Positions 33,611-45,880 of a stretch of 64,000 nt of DNA are shown piece by piece. Position 1 is the stretch's first letter. Each line of letters begins with the position of its first letter. The notes beneath the pieces are model-generated. The model was given only the letters and a program-made list of their open reading frames with translations, ran no database searches and was not told the origin of the DNA. The position numbers and the translations under genes were made by a program. The stretch is from Henricia sp. BOLD:AAB3569 (Eukaryota; Echinodermata; Asteroidea; Spinulosida; Echinasteridae): contig JBBELK010000064.1 in NCBI GenBank assembly GCA_037783545.1, positions 2,232,001-2,296,000 of the forward strand. The letters are read 5' to 3'.

Positions 33611-36060
33611 TACTCTTGCTCGGGATAAAATCGTCCCCTTAAAACCGGAACATGTCTATTTTTGCCTTAAATGAGTTAAAACCATTATTAGGTATGTATA
33701 TAGACTAGTATGTATATCGATTTTCCTTCCATAGCCTACCAGAAGGGACTATGTCCAATATTGAAAATAGAGGGCGAACAAGGAAGGTCGATATTGCTTA
33801 TGTCCTTTATCATTTTTTAAGGCCAAAACTGGCTATGTCCAAATGTTTACACACACAAATTATTTTTGCGAGCACGCTGGACATAGACGGTTTTGGTATT
33901 AAAACTAATTATTGGAGTGGCCAATTTGTTTATCGTCACATTCAACCAGAACTGGTTATGTCAATTTTTGGCCCCACTCAGTGATCAAGGAGCATGAGGC
34001 CCATGCATCAACATATACAATGTGTAAGTATATAACATAAATCTATAGGGCCTATGATTACTATTCATGCTAGAGTTTCTGATTTTTCAGCTACAATATA
34101 ACTTTTAAACTCGTTTTTCACAAAATGACATTTTTGGACATAGGCTTTTCTGGTTTTATAAGGGGACGAAATCATGGTGTTTAGCATTGCTATTAACACT
34201 TTTATTATAGGGTTCAGTTTGTTGTCAGCTTGTGTAGTAAAATCTTGAGTAACTTCAAATGATGTACTGGGTTTTAAAAAATCAAATGAAATTGACAATG
34301 CATTTGAGGTCATACGCTGCATGTCATAACAGACAATGAAAAATTATTGAACAGCTGTCACCGGGGGAGTAATGTCTAGCAATTAAATAGAGGGCGCTGT
34401 GCAAGATTGTAGCTCGGCTCAGTGCCCTGGCTAGGCTATGCGCTACACGTCCATTTTTGTCCATGTTGGGTGCATGCATGGCATGTCGCGTTTGCTGCTG
34501 ACGGTTTAATGAAAATAGTCGTGTACATCTGGGAAAAAACTGTAATCAAACGCCATATTATGCTTGGCATATATTTATTTTAGTACATGTAATTAATTTT
34601 GCTCAATGACGTTAAAACCTCAGTGCTTTCTCTAAACCTTTATGATAAAAACTTCGTATAGTACTCGAATCTAGTATCTACGACTTCCAACATCAGTCTA
34701 ATAAATGTCTGGTAAACAAAGGATACACCTAGAAAGAACAAACTATATCCATGCAATTACTTACTTTGACTTCAGCTGTCTATGCTAAGGGCGATTTCAA
34801 CTTTTAAAAACCAATAAATAATGACAATTATATTTTCTTAGTCATGGGAAGCCAAATGGAAAGGCTGTATGGTGGCCTCTATTAGCGACACCAAAAGTTA
34901 AGAAACAAAAATTACATTTTGCCGAGACTGGGCGGTTTTGAGGAAAGTCTCGTTTGGCTGTAAATGTCTGACAAAGGTACGGTTTGTAGTTTCAGTGTCT
35001 GTGTCGCACGCTGTTGTCTGTGCACGTAGCGCGCGGTACTGGCGGCCCACATTACACAATGCCTTCGGAAGCTTCCACAGCTTTGGCACACGGTCAATTT
35101 CTGGTCGATTGTATTGGCAGCTCGAATTGCAAACTAGTACAGCCGCTGTGACGTTATACGTCATATTTCTCGTTCTTAACAATTCCAGTTAGCAAAAGAG
35201 CAATTTTATTTGATGGTGCCCATAAAGTCACAAAAATGCCAGGGATGTCCGGGCAGAATTTAATGCGTTGATTTAAAACTATATAGTAAATGGACAAAAT
35301 AACGTTTACCAACAAACAAAGCACTTAAAAGCAAACAAAACAAAACAATTAAATTTAAAAAAAAAGGAGGAACACAAATCACGGTTTTTAACGGGTTGGT
35401 AATGGTTGACTTCATACTAACTTGGTTAGTATGAATTTAGTACATGTATGTTCACACTAAATTTACGTTGTTACATGTGAAATACACACGCATGTACCAA
35501 CTTAAATTAACGGCAACCTATGTCGAATTTGTAGTTTTTTTCTAACAAAATTGTCCCCCTGCTTGATTGTACTGCATATATACAAATGAACACGGAAATA
35601 TAATATAAACATATTTGTTTAAATGTACACGACTAAATATGAGAAATTGGTAGCGTTATTATAAATGCAAACAATGATTTATACAGAATAACAAAATAAT
35701 AAAATCTGTAATAATAAACTCGGCAAGTTTTAATAAAACAAACTTACAATTCCGGATAAGTGGAAGAGAATTGTGGTTCCAATAATCTTCTCGATGTGTC
35801 AAGACGTTGTGATGTATTGTGCAGTCACTCAGGCAGATAAGCTTGACTTAGCTCACAAGACGTTCAACAAGACAACAAGTTAATAATGAAGTGAATGAAT
35901 ATTTTTTTCTTGGTCTGTGTGCGCATGCAAAATCGACTCGCCTGCGGGAGTGTACGCCGTGTACACAAGCCGGTGGACACGTCTGGGTGTACTGTCCTTA
36001 TGGGGGGTGCGTATGGCACGCGCGGAATCTGGCCAAGTTTAGCAAATGAGATCGCAGCGG

Positions 36061-36340
36061 TTACCCTGACGTATTAATTATCATCTGACCCCGTGGCTGC
36101 AAGAAGGAGCCAGTCTCGCCGTTACCATGGAAACAGGGCATCCCCCGTTCGCTCGTGGGGGAGGGGTGGGATTGTGGTAGGGAGAGGACCGCGGGGCGAG
36201 GGTGACTCCGGAACCGCTGCGGGTATGACAAGTCTCGCAAGCGCGCAACACACGTAGCGACCGCATCGGAGACCCGCGAGAATGGCATAAGGTCGCAAAT
36301 ATGTCAGCTCCAAATAAGGGCACGGAGAGACGTTCACATA
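36061..36340. promoter_or_regulatory. GC-rich, CpG-rich island; possible 5' exon or promoter
   Basis: In an AT-rich intron this segment is conspicuously GC- and CpG-rich, for example GACCGCGGGGCGAGGGTGAC and AACCGCTGCGGGTATGAC. It has no foldback structure that I can see. Read on the minus strand it ends at a donor-like CGTCAGG then gtaacc. It could be an alternative filamin 5' exon or promoter, but nothing coding is recognised and unrelated GC-rich DNA cannot be excluded. Confidence 0.25.
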
Positions 36341-36599
36341 GTATAGGCTCTAAGGCCTTGTGAGTCTGTAGGAGCGATCAAGGAGACAACCACACACACA
36401 GCTGGGTCTGAAGTAATTATTACATGAAGGGATGGGCACAAACTGTTCCTTTACGACTGTAATGCATGCAAATAATATTGGACTGCTGTCAAATAAAATC
36501 CAATCGCATATGATGGAATTGGATGGGAAATCTTTCCGAAAAAAATCTTACCAAACGTTCTTCAAACGAAACTGCCTACTACAGGCTTATGTATTTTAG

Positions 36600-36770
36600 C
36601 CCAGATCACATTTTTGACACTCCCCCCCCCCCCCCCATTTTTTCCATGGGTGTTGAGATTTTGAACCCATATCATTCGTCGTATCTCATTACTCAATGAA
36701 TATATTTTCAAGGATATCGTCAAAAAACACCGATGTTCTGTAATTAACTAATATTTTTCCGTTTCATAAA
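36600..36770 (+). mobile_element. MITE family A, copy 6 (left half only)
   Basis: Starts CCAGATCACATTTTTGACAC, a C tract, then TTTCCATGGGTGTTGAGATT and CAAGGATATCGTCAAAAAAC. It breaks off and continues into family E-like sequence at about 36780. Confidence 0.7.
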
Positions 36771-36779
36771 AAAAATTAA

Positions 36780-37300
36780 TTATTTGTTACCACTGTTATC
36801 AACACGTTTTAGTCGAGTTTTTCTTGACAACTAGTTAAGTAAAATGTTGGGTAACTGCAAATGATGTACTGCTTTAAAGCAACATAGGCCTACATACACA
36901 ATATAATTAACTGAAAATTATATGAATTTATCGGCTTTTGAGACACTTGTGTAATTAATCGTGGCTTGTCGAATTTCTGAAATCGTGGCAATTACTGAAA
37001 TCGTGGCTTGCTGAATTACAAGAATAAAACATCTTACATTGAATAACGTGATTTGGACGTGTGGACCACCTAACATCGACAAAGACATGGTCTTTTAAAG
37101 ACAGATTACATGATTGGGAAACTTTTTTAAAAAGTAACAACAGCATTATAACAGAATACTGAAGAATAATGTAATAAACTTACACGGGAAAAATCATGTG
37201 GTGTTTGTTAACATTGTTGTCAACACTTTTAGTCGGGGTTTTTCTTGTCAACTCGTGAAGTAAAATTTTGGGTCACTGCAAATGAAACCGTCACTTTAAA
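36780..37300 (+). mobile_element. MITE family E fragments at 36.8-37.3 kb
   Basis: Two partial copies: CACTGTTATCAACACGTTTT, AGTCGAGTTTTTCTTGACAAC at 36791; and ACGGGAAAAATCATGTGG, GTCGGGGTTTTTCTTGTCAAC, GTGAAGTAAAATTTTGGGTC at about 37180-37280. Confidence 0.65.
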
Positions 37301-37544
37301 CACTTTCTCGACGTTTGAAATTATTGTTTTAAATTTCGGTTTTGTTTTCAGAAAAATCGAGTTTGTAACTCAGTCAATTGAAAATTCCTCAGGCAGAAAC
37401 CATAATCGTATTGGTGATATAGTCAATATAGGAAAAACGGCCGGGCAAGACACGTTTTTCGCTGCGGGCTTGTATAGTGCTAACAAGCTGGTCAAATGTC
37501 AATGAGACATGGCGAAAGGTCGATGCTCGATCAGTTTTATAAAA

Positions 37545-37890
37545 CGTTCAAAAACAGATTACATGATTGGAAAACATTTAAAAACAGGGCTCAACAAAAG
37601 CATTACGTAAGTACTAAATAATAATTTTGAAAAACTGCCTTGTAGAAATAGATGCAGTAATACTTCAGAAAACCTGCAAAAATGTATGCACGGTTCTTGT
37701 GTATGAGTGAATGGTAAAATAACGTTGTCTGCAGATAACTTTAAACAAAAAACATTCAGTTGGCAATTTCTCACACAAAGATACGATTTTTCACGGGGAA
37801 AAATCATTTGGTTTTTGTTAACATTGGTGTCAACACTTTTAGTCGGGTTTTTCTTGTCAAATCGTGCAAATGATGTATCGGGGGTTTATT
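37545..37890 (+). mobile_element. MITE family E, copy at 37.6 kb
   Basis: Contains GCATTACGTAAGTACTAAAT, CTGCCTTGTAGAAATAGATG, CAGTTGGCAATTTCTCACAC, CACTTTTAGTCGGGTTTTTC and TTGTCAAATCGTG in the same order as the copy at 4571. Confidence 0.7.
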
Positions 37891-37999
37891 GAGGTGCCAT
37901 GCAGACTACTTATTAGTCTTGGCCCAAGACTACTCTAGTCGATATTGGTTTGTGTACGCGTTGGCCATATAGTGCGCCCTCTTGCAGCACTAACGGACC

Positions 38000-38027
38000 A
38001 GTCTTTGCTCACTAGCAAAGACTGGTG
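38000..38027. repeat. Short perfect hairpin
   Basis: CCAGTCTTTGCT and AGCAAAGACTGG flank a 4-nt loop. No tail or context identifies it as a terminator or RNA gene. Confidence 0.7.
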
Positions 38028-39477
38028 CATGCTTACAGCGCTACGAGCGCACATGACAGAAAGACCGCACAATGGCCACCGTGGTCCGTGTTTTGCATCA
38101 AACAAACCGATCATTGTGCATCATTGGCTGCAGCTGCAGCAGGGGCATGTTTTCGCGAACATAACCCAAATTACGTTTCTGACGAAATCATTAGACGAAC
38201 CAGTGATTAGGCCATAATAAAGCATGTTTCTAGTCATGGTCGCGAAAACATGGCCTCGTGTGTGTACAAATCATTTCCAGAATGCACTGCGTCAGATGCA
38301 CAAAGCGCACGAAAATTAGCCTTTTGCGGTAAATTTCGCATGAATAGCGTCTGGTGTACTGACGTACTTCCTTTCACATGCACACTTAGTATCTACGTGA
38401 CCAGACTACATTTTTGTTGTCACATGGTGCGCTTGTTCTCCCAAACAATCGTGGACGTTTTAGGGAGGTCTAACAAAGAGAACAATATCGTCCGCGATTG
38501 GCAAACGAACGTCCGCGATTCGCTCCTGTACAAAACCAACGAGGGTAGGGAAAAATATACTATGTCCAAACAAAAGAGGAACAAAGGGACGTCCGCGATT
38601 GTATGTGGATTCGCACTTGCGTGCACGCGGCAGGTGTGAAGAAGAGAGAATGGCATAAAGCACACAAACTGTTCATTGCTGGATAACGGCGTGCACCACG
38701 TGGCAGCAACAGCGTAGTATGTGACTTTCTAAACTGCACTTCCAATTGAAAGGAAACAATTCGGGGAATCCACATTATTATGCAAAAGTACACGAAAAAA
38801 GCTAATTGGTGTAAAGCTGGATTTTAGCGTGAGTCATTTGACTCAAGTGGCAAAATGTAGTCACCGCCGGGCGAAATTAGTTGTCCTAAACTAAAGGTCG
38901 CCCAACTAACGTTAAAACTTTGTAGAAAAATGGCCACAGACATCAACTGATGTAAGGTAACACCCTTTACTCCGTGGTTTTTTCCCAAAGTTGTCCGCCA
39001 TGTTTCCTTACTTTCCATGCACTTACAGTCAACGTAGTTACATCTCGCACACTATAGTGGCAACACAACAAACTTTGTATACGTAGGCCATATGCGGAAG
39101 TTTTGGAAGTTACATGTAGTTTGGTGGTTTGTAATTTGTCAACCACAACGCTCGTTAGTAACTTAAATGGAGTGTATGTAATGCCAAAGAGTAACAACAG
39201 GTAAAAACAAAAGGTAACTTGTTTAGTGGGGAAGTGTGGTCGAATGGTGGTTTGTTTTGGTTTGTGGCTAAAGGCAAAACCGTACCGTTATCCTGCCAAT
39301 GTTTCGTTTTAATGACATATTTCACGTAAGTTCAAAGCCAAGATATTTGGACATTTTATTGGCCAGTTTTACCCATTTTGTTTCTTATATTTGAAATCGA
39401 GAGCCACTTTGAGATAGCTGTTGTATGACCGAGCTTCTTCAATGCAGCTTTCACATAAGCCCGTTTAATTTGATCTC

Positions 39478-39895
39478 CTTTAAAGAGCCTGAAATGCTAA
39501 GTAGCTTGATGCAGTTTTGTGCACAATTTGTGCTGCATATAAAAGACTACTTGTTTAGAAAGACAATACTATACTGTTCATTTTGATGCCCCATGAATCA
39601 AAGGTGGCATTTTTCAACGTTGAACATTTCTTGACAGAAACTCACAGAAATAGGGCGCTGTTTGGGGCATGTCACTTTCGGAACACAGCAGAAAAGCAAG
39701 CAAAAAACATTGCTTTAGTTTCCAGCCTTGGTTTTTTCATGACTTACAACAGGCAACATGTAAAACAAACCCAAACAATCATGGGTTACAAAAGTTTCAT
39801 CCAGTTGGAGAAAATACTGAAATATTTTGTGCACAGTTGAATGAGATTTTCCTGTGTTTGCCTAATGTGACATCACAACTTTGCTCGCGAATATA
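39478..39895 (+). mobile_element. MITE family Q, copy 2
   Basis: Opposite orientation to 1325-1745, sharing TTTGATGCCCCATGAA, CTGTTTGGGGCATGTCAC and CAGGCAACATGTAAAACAAAC. The left border is TTTAAAGAGCCTG and the right part is TAATGTGACATCACAACTTTG. Confidence 0.65.
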
Positions 39896-40644
39896 CATGT
39901 ATATACAAAACAAACATTGTATGTACCATCATTAAAATTTGCCATCTGAATTCAGACACATTTAAAACTATCCTAACACAAAACCTTACTCTCGTGTCCA
40001 GACAGAAGACGAATGGGGATACTTAGCTAATACTCTGGGGCATTTTAACGATGTTATGAAGGTGATACAAATGTTAGCGTCTGGGAGTAAAAATGTTCAG
40101 GGCAAATTGGGTAGAACTATACATGTACCCAAAATAAGCAGGTACCCCGCTGGGTTGCATTAACCTATGGTGCCCCATGGCCTCAGAGAAATACCAGCGA
40201 AGTAGGCAGTTTGCGAAAAACAAAACAGTCGTTCTTTCCACAGACGACTAATTTAGACAACGCACTGACACTTGGTAAACAAAAAACCACAGGGTTATAA
40301 AAACAGTACAGTAACATGAACGCGTATTTTCAGACATGCAATTGAATTCAGCGGCTTTCTGTACATATTTGTTTTAGCCCATCAAATATGGTTTTAAAGA
40401 TATGGGCCTACAACGGAAATATTGAATAATTTTGAAGGCAGAAGATAGGAGCTTGATGTCATTCTTCCTTAATAGTTAAAGTTTCATTGCCCGTGTTTCG
40501 GTGAAAGGATTAAAAAAAAAAATTACACAAGCGAACGAATTTAGAAAGCTTACGTGTCTCTGTAACGAAAAATATCAAAAACGTAAATTTCCGACGTCGG
40601 GAATTGGAGATACAAGCCTTTTTCTTGAAACGTGCTTCACATGT

Positions 40645-40714
40645 TGTACATGTGCGCGTACGCTCATATGTACATAGTATGTGTACAATGTACACATGTA
40701 CGCGCACATGTACA
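40645..40714. repeat. 17-bp perfect inverted repeat of TACATGTGCGCGTAC type
   Basis: The arms TGTACATGTGCGCGTAC (40645-40661) and GTACGCGCACATGTACA (40698-40714) are perfect complements. The loop is itself rich in GTACA words. An extreme case of the TACATGTA-type words found throughout the window. Confidence 0.85.
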
Positions 40715-41264
40715 TTTACGTCATAACCCTGTCGATTAAATGACCTGCCATCCATTTAATCATTTCTTGTTTTTAATCGACTGGCATTAATCCTTGACGG
40801 ATTTTTACGTTCTTGGTACCAAATGAAAGCTGATAACTTTTTCTATTCTAGAAAAATACCTATTTAACTTTAAAAAAGAAATTGTACGCCCAAATCGGCC
40901 CAAACACGGGCAGTGCAACTTTAAATTACTCCAAAATTTAAACCCTTTTACTAAGTCAGTTGCACCAGAGCTCATCTCTGATGAGAGTTGACCGCCAGTG
41001 ACACTATGTGTGCTGCGCCATATATGACGTTTTGAAAGGGATAATGACGTCAACCATGCAATGATTGCATGGAGACGTCAAGATTGATGCCTTGTTTCCC
41101 AACTCCCACACGCCGTGAAGCATGTAAAAATCTGGTGGACCTTACTCACGCCCTCTCAAGTCTGAGCGCCGACGTGCAAAAGTAGGCGACTTACATGAAG
41201 CGTACAAAGTTAGGCAACCCTTTGCAAGTGTTGCCCCCTTCTTTTAAAGTTACACAGCGTATCT

Positions 41265-41375
41265 GCTATAGACTCCCGAAGTGACATCACCTTTTGTTAG
41301 GCAATGGCTCCACACAATCATTGCACCGTGTCAGTATAGAGCCAATTACCTTGGCAACCACATCACACTTTGGCT
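41265..41375. mobile_element. Foldback family D fragment at 41.3 kb
   Basis: Contains CTATAGACTCCCGAAGTGAC, ATCACCTTTTGTTAGGCAATG, and AGCCAATTACCTTGGCAACC, blocks shared with the copies at 45225 and 53750. Confidence 0.55.
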
Positions 41376-41500
41376 TCATAGCAATCCCGCGTTATCAGCA
41401 GCCTTTTCAGGAACCATTTAACATGTTGGCCTTGCTAATATTAAAAGTTGATTGAAACTCAAGGTGTTTTAAGATCGCAATTAGGAGTGAATATATTAAA

Positions 41501-42153
41501 GGGCATTCCACGAAGTTGGGGCACAAAGTGTGACATTTCTTCATTTCCACAAAATGGCCAATTATAATTGGTGAACAGCAAGTCGTCATTTATATAATGA
41601 TGTTGCACGATATGGTATGGTTTGCCTGTTCTGTAATAACTTTTAAGTCTTCAGTCTTGAGAGACTTCGGCAATGTTGAACAGAATGATTGACAGAATGA
41701 TGATCACTGATGTCATGCCAATTTATCCCATTTTACTCTGACCGGTGAAAGTGATCTTGTTAAATATGACATTAGCACACAGTTCTTGATCTAAACAATC
41801 ACTATAATTGTAATCTAAATTTGAAGTACATGTACCTTAAATTTTTGTGTGGTTCAAGAAAATCTGTTGGAAAACACTAAATGTCACACCTGCATTTTCA
41901 AATTTGGTTGACTGTTGCTTCTCTAATTTGTTAAAAAATAATGGAGGTTTTTATTTTATCTCACTCAGCCGTTGGTATTTCTGTGTACTATTGGCTAATG
42001 AATATAGTCTAATGAAATTAATCTAATGAAATAAGTCTAATCATGGAGGTAGGAAACATGGAGGTAGGAAATGGTATAATAATATATGGTAAAAAAAAAA
42101 TGGTCACTGATGAGGTAACGGGGACGCCGTATCCCAACTTCATGGAATGACCC
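41501..42153. mobile_element. Foldback MITE family F, long copy
   Basis: Ends GGGCATTCCACGAAGTTGGG and CCCAACTTCATGGAATGACCC mirror. The inner blocks GTGTGACATTT, TGTCACACC and GAGGTAACGGGGAC match the shorter copies at 18174 and 19558. About 650 bp, much longer than its relatives. Confidence 0.75.
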
Positions 42154-42254
42154 ATATATATGTATGATCGCCGATATAAACCCAGCACGATATGTGGCAA
42201 AAGGACTCACCCCCTAACGCCCCTATACCTCAACACACTCTTCTCTTTTGTTAA

Positions 42255-42309
42255 CGCACCAACACCACCCCCACCCCCCCCCCCCCCCCCCCCCAACCCC
42301 CACCCCCCT
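42255..42309. repeat. Poly-C tract
   Basis: A run of C with few interruptions (CACCCCCACC, then about 19 Cs, then AACCCCCACC). It encodes a spurious poly-Gly frame on the other strand. Similar tracts occur at 13964-13980, 29790-29820, 36621-36638 and 58500-58580. Confidence 0.95.
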
Positions 42310-42753
42310 AAAAACTGAAAGGAATTCCTTGGAAATTCCTTGGATGTTTGAAACACAATGGGGCAACAATGGTAGGGGAGATACCCTCTGCCACATATCG
42401 TGCTGCATATAATCGCCGAGGTACATTTTAAAACCAAATACAGGAGTGAAAACATGAGTTAAAGAGGAAGAATCCCCCTTGACGCAAATTCAGCATTTAG
42501 GCTTTTTTCGATAGTTCAAACATCCCTCTTGCCGACGTGGATTTTTATTATTTTTTAATTGTCGGTTTTAAGTGGATAAATTGCAAGCAAAAGTGCGCTT
42601 TTCGAAAATGAGATTTTCGCGATTTCTGAAACGCTCATTAGGTATTCATGATATGCGCGTGACCCCGTGACGCAATCCTGAGAAAGAGAAGTCAACACGA
42701 TTGTTAGCTCCATACGTTTACACGCAAAAAACTTGGAAAACCGTCTCTGTTAG

Positions 42754-43239
42754 ATGGTGTTTTTTGAAGAATTTTGTTGGTCCAAAAAGCCAGATATATG
42801 CCCAGTAGCTGCGTGGTTGTATGTTTTACCAGACACTATGAAAAAAAAGAGCAGAAAGATTTTCTTTTCTATTACTAAGAGAGAGAAAAATAATTCGCTC
42901 ATTCTAACTTGTACCGGCCGATGTAACACGTGGGAACTATACGGCCCGCAGGAAACCGTTCCATGCTGCACATGCACAGACCGCTGTGAATGCCGTTCGT
43001 TCCGTGACAAAACCACCCGTCGAAATGCACCAGTATTTACTTCAAAAGAGCTTCATTGTGAGCCACAATTTCACCGTTTTTTTCACAAAACAGGTAATAG
43101 TAGATTGTTGTCATATTACATGAAGTGTTTTTCACGTTTGTATTTTGAATTACAAGGACAAAACTGGCATGATAAACATTCACTTCGTGTATTTTCCATT
43201 CAATACTGCACAGGCCGTTTTGTATGTTTCTCAGGATGA
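42754..43239 (+). other. Unrecognised 161-codon open frame, Cys-rich centre
   Basis: An ATG-initiated frame of 161 codons, one of the longest in the window without repeat structure. Residues of note are a basic stretch near 28-46 (KKKSRK, TKREKN) and a Cys cluster: TCTGRCNTW, then VPCCTCTDRCECRSF. I do not recognise a family. It lies in AT-rich DNA with no splice or homology support and could be chance. A degenerate transposon-encoded protein is another option. Confidence 0.15.
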
Positions 43240-43440
43240 CGTCAAAACCCTGTTGATAAACAAACCAAGTGACCTCGAGCGTTTCAGAATTTTGGGTGAA
43301 GAGGGTCGGACTGCTTTATACCTTTTAAGCAAAAGCCTGTCGATTTTTTGTGAAAAACAAGTTGTGATGGTGTTGTAGACACATACACCTCCATGATAAA
43401 CAGAAAAACTTTTAAAATGTGGACGGGGGGATTCTAGCTG

Positions 43441-43745
43441 TTTAAGGGCCCATTATAACATTTGCAATGACCCAACATTTAACTTCATACGAGTTGAGTG
43501 ACAAGAAACACTTACTCAAGGTGTTGATAAACAATGGTAACAAATACCACATTAATTCATTTCTGTCCAGGATTGTACTTTCTATGGAAAATTTTAAATG
43601 TGTGCGCGTGCACAAATTTTTTAACAATTAACACAAAAAACATGCATGGATTTTAAAGGTTTTCTGAAACATAACTGCATCTGCAGCTTACATTTCTGCA
43701 GGCTAGTTTACCAGTATTCTTCTTTAGATATGTTATGCTGTGATT
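43441..43745 (-). mobile_element. MITE family E, copy at 43.4 kb
   Basis: Left border TTTAAGGGCCCATTATAAC, then TACGAGTTGAGTGACAAGAA, AACAATGGTAACAAATACCA, ATGCATGGATTTTAAAGG, and TTTCTGCAGGCTAGTTTACC. Confidence 0.7.
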
Positions 43746-43842
43746 CCAGGAATCCGTAAAAAACGTTTCATCTTAATTGCAATGCAAATTACATGTATAT
43801 GGGCTTTTAACATTTCCTAATAACATGGGGTCCCGCTCTAAT

Positions 43843-44065
43843 TCTGTCGGTCGCACATATCCTGGCACTTTTCTGTCCCGGTGTCATATGCCTTTGTATA
43901 CGGGCATAGCACCGTGACTGGAGTGAAAACCAATTCGATTATGCTTAGATACGTGTACGTGTTGCGTAGACAACGGCTTTGTTCCTTCGCTTGTCACCAT
44001 GGGAACACCGTTGTTTTCACTCCGGCCCTGCCGGAAGTGACGTTGCGGCGACCGACAGTACAAAA
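43843..44065 (-). mobile_element. MITE family J, copy 2 (inverted)
   Basis: CATATGCCTTTGTATACGGGC, TTTGTTCCTTCGCTTGT and GGTCGCACATATCCTGG are complements of the blocks at 10118-10320. The ends read GTCGGTCGCAC and GCGGCGACCGAC. Confidence 0.68.
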
Positions 44066-44482
44066 CAGATCTACATGTATGTATAATGCGTATATATCAC
44101 TCTAAATTTCTTTGGAAATTCAAAACATCTATAGCTGGTTATTCCTTAAAAGATTTTATTTTTATTTTTGTGGGCAAAGTTTACTTTGTTCGTGGTTTTC
44201 CTCACTTCATATGGTATCCATGTGGAAATTTATGAAGGCACGATGCGGTCATTGCAATGATATGCCCATAACACGCCACGTGCATTCCGCATTGATATGG
44301 TAATACGCATAGCATCCCAACATCATAGCAGTCCCTTGCATACATGGACGAAAACGAAGCATTGGAATGTGTAGTTGTCTGCTGTGGCATGTGTACGCCA
44401 GACAGCCGGTTGCTAAAGTTCCCCTTTCTCAAACTACATTCATGTTTTCCCCTGAACATTAAATGAACACATCATAACTTAC

Positions 44483-44760
44483 CGTATTCAACAGCTGAGA
44501 AGAACGGGCGGTGTGGAAGTTAGAATTCCGTAACCGTAAAGTTGAATTTTGTGATGAGCTCAAAATGTTCTGGTCGATTGCGGTTGAGATTGTGTGCGGT
44601 ACGATGACTTGTGCGCCCGAGAGCGAATACACGCGCCAAGAAAATGCCTTTAAAAAGCAAACAGACTTTTGCTCCAGGACGGACCACAAGCTGGGAACTC
44701 GGGACGATAGATTGTAGAACTTTGCTTGGAATTCCACGGTCGTTCGTGTCGTTTCGCTGC
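44483..44760 (-). other. Possible non-coding 5' exon with strong splice donor
   Basis: On the minus strand, a region of mixed composition without repeat features ends ...TTGAATACG then gtaagt at 44482, a near-consensus donor. It lies upstream of the filamin exon at 28348-28745, on the same strand. The open frame reaching the donor ends in phase 0. It does not match the phase needed by the acceptor at 28745, so if used it would be 5' untranslated and translation would start at 28726. Inference only. Confidence 0.25.
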
Positions 44761-45224
44761 TGCGATAAAACTCGAGGCCGGACGAGGCTGCAAGGCCTTT
44801 TTGTTGAGTCTCAGGAAACCGCGATAGGGGATATTTTGCAGGGATCGCCCACGACTAGATTGTTGTTTTTTCCTTTGCTAAAACAAAAAAATGTCGTAGG
44901 CCGGTTAAAGTTGGTCGTAAAAGGTTCGAGAAAGGATATTGACTCAGAGAAACAGGAATGTGGGGTAACATTCACAGAACATTCAGGAAACCGATGTTGG
45001 TCGTGCGGTCATTAGGAAGGAATTCCGCAGCGGAGCAAAACAATGGCTAGGTTAATCAAGGTCGTGTACCTTCAGGACAATATTTTGCTGTTGATCCCTT
45101 ATTTACAGGGAATTCTCCCTGCCCGAGACTGGTCGACTTTGGGGTGATAAATTAACGGCCCCAAAGCTGCTGTAAAACATGAAAAGTTGAATGATTACCA
45201 GGTTCCTTCAAAATGGTTCGTTTG

Positions 45225-45420
45225 ACAAAGATTTGCTTCAGACTATTATAGACTGCCGAAGTGAATACGTCATCTTTTGTTGGCTGCCTAGGCAATGGCT
45301 CTACACTAAAAATCACTGAACCGTTTCTCTGTGCTTTTGCAATGGTACTTTTTCCGACGGCCATGGTGTTTAGAGTCAATTGCCATGGCACACGTCACAC
45401 TTCGGCTGTCTGTTGTGTGT
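45225..45420. mobile_element. Foldback family D, copy at 45.2 kb
   Basis: GACTGCCGAAGTGAATACG, GCCTAGGCAATGGCTCTACA, then AATCACTGAACCGTTTCTCT, GTGCTTTTGCAATGG, and CAATTGCCATGGCACACG. Confidence 0.65.
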
Positions 45421-45699
45421 TTTAGGAACAAACTGATGACTATAGTCTTGTTTCAGTCGTGAGAAGGATAGTCGAGTCCATCACAAGTCCGGTGATGATC
45501 ACAAGCCCTTCACAAGTTATTTACGAATCCATTTACTAGTTATAAAATTGAACATATAACACCGTTACAGAAAATGCCTTTGTGACCTCATTTTGAAGTT
45601 TGTGACTTGAATTAAGACCCAAGAACTTGTGATGGACTTGTGAAGGTTTTTGTGAAGACAATTGTGATAGGCTCCACTACAGCACGGTCAGCTTCTTTC

Positions 45700-45880
45700 G
45701 CGGGTCTATAGACAACTAAAGTGTGACGTCAGTTGCCATGGTAATTGGGTCTAAACATTCGCTGGTAATCTGAAACGTCCATTGGTATAGCGCAGGAAAA
45801 CAGTTCACTGGTTTTAGTTTAGACCCAGTAACCATGACAACACACAAAGGGTGACGTTTTCACTTTAGTAGTATATTGAC
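45700..45880. mobile_element. Foldback family D, copy at 45.7 kb
   Basis: GACAACTAAAGTGTGACGTC, GTTGCCATGGTAATTGGGTC, CATTCGCTGGTAATCTG, AGCGCAGGAAAACAGTTCAC, then GGGTGACGTTTTCACTTTAG. Near-identical order to the 28.9 kb copy. Confidence 0.7.

Noticed and set aside
42207-42455. Minus-strand frame with a long poly-Gly run
   Set aside because: It is the poly-C tract read on the opposite strand; no start context, domain or splice support.
44611-45015. 134-codon plus-strand frame
   Set aside because: No recognisable domain. The minus strand of the same region has a better signal (a splice donor) and codon content is not persuasive.
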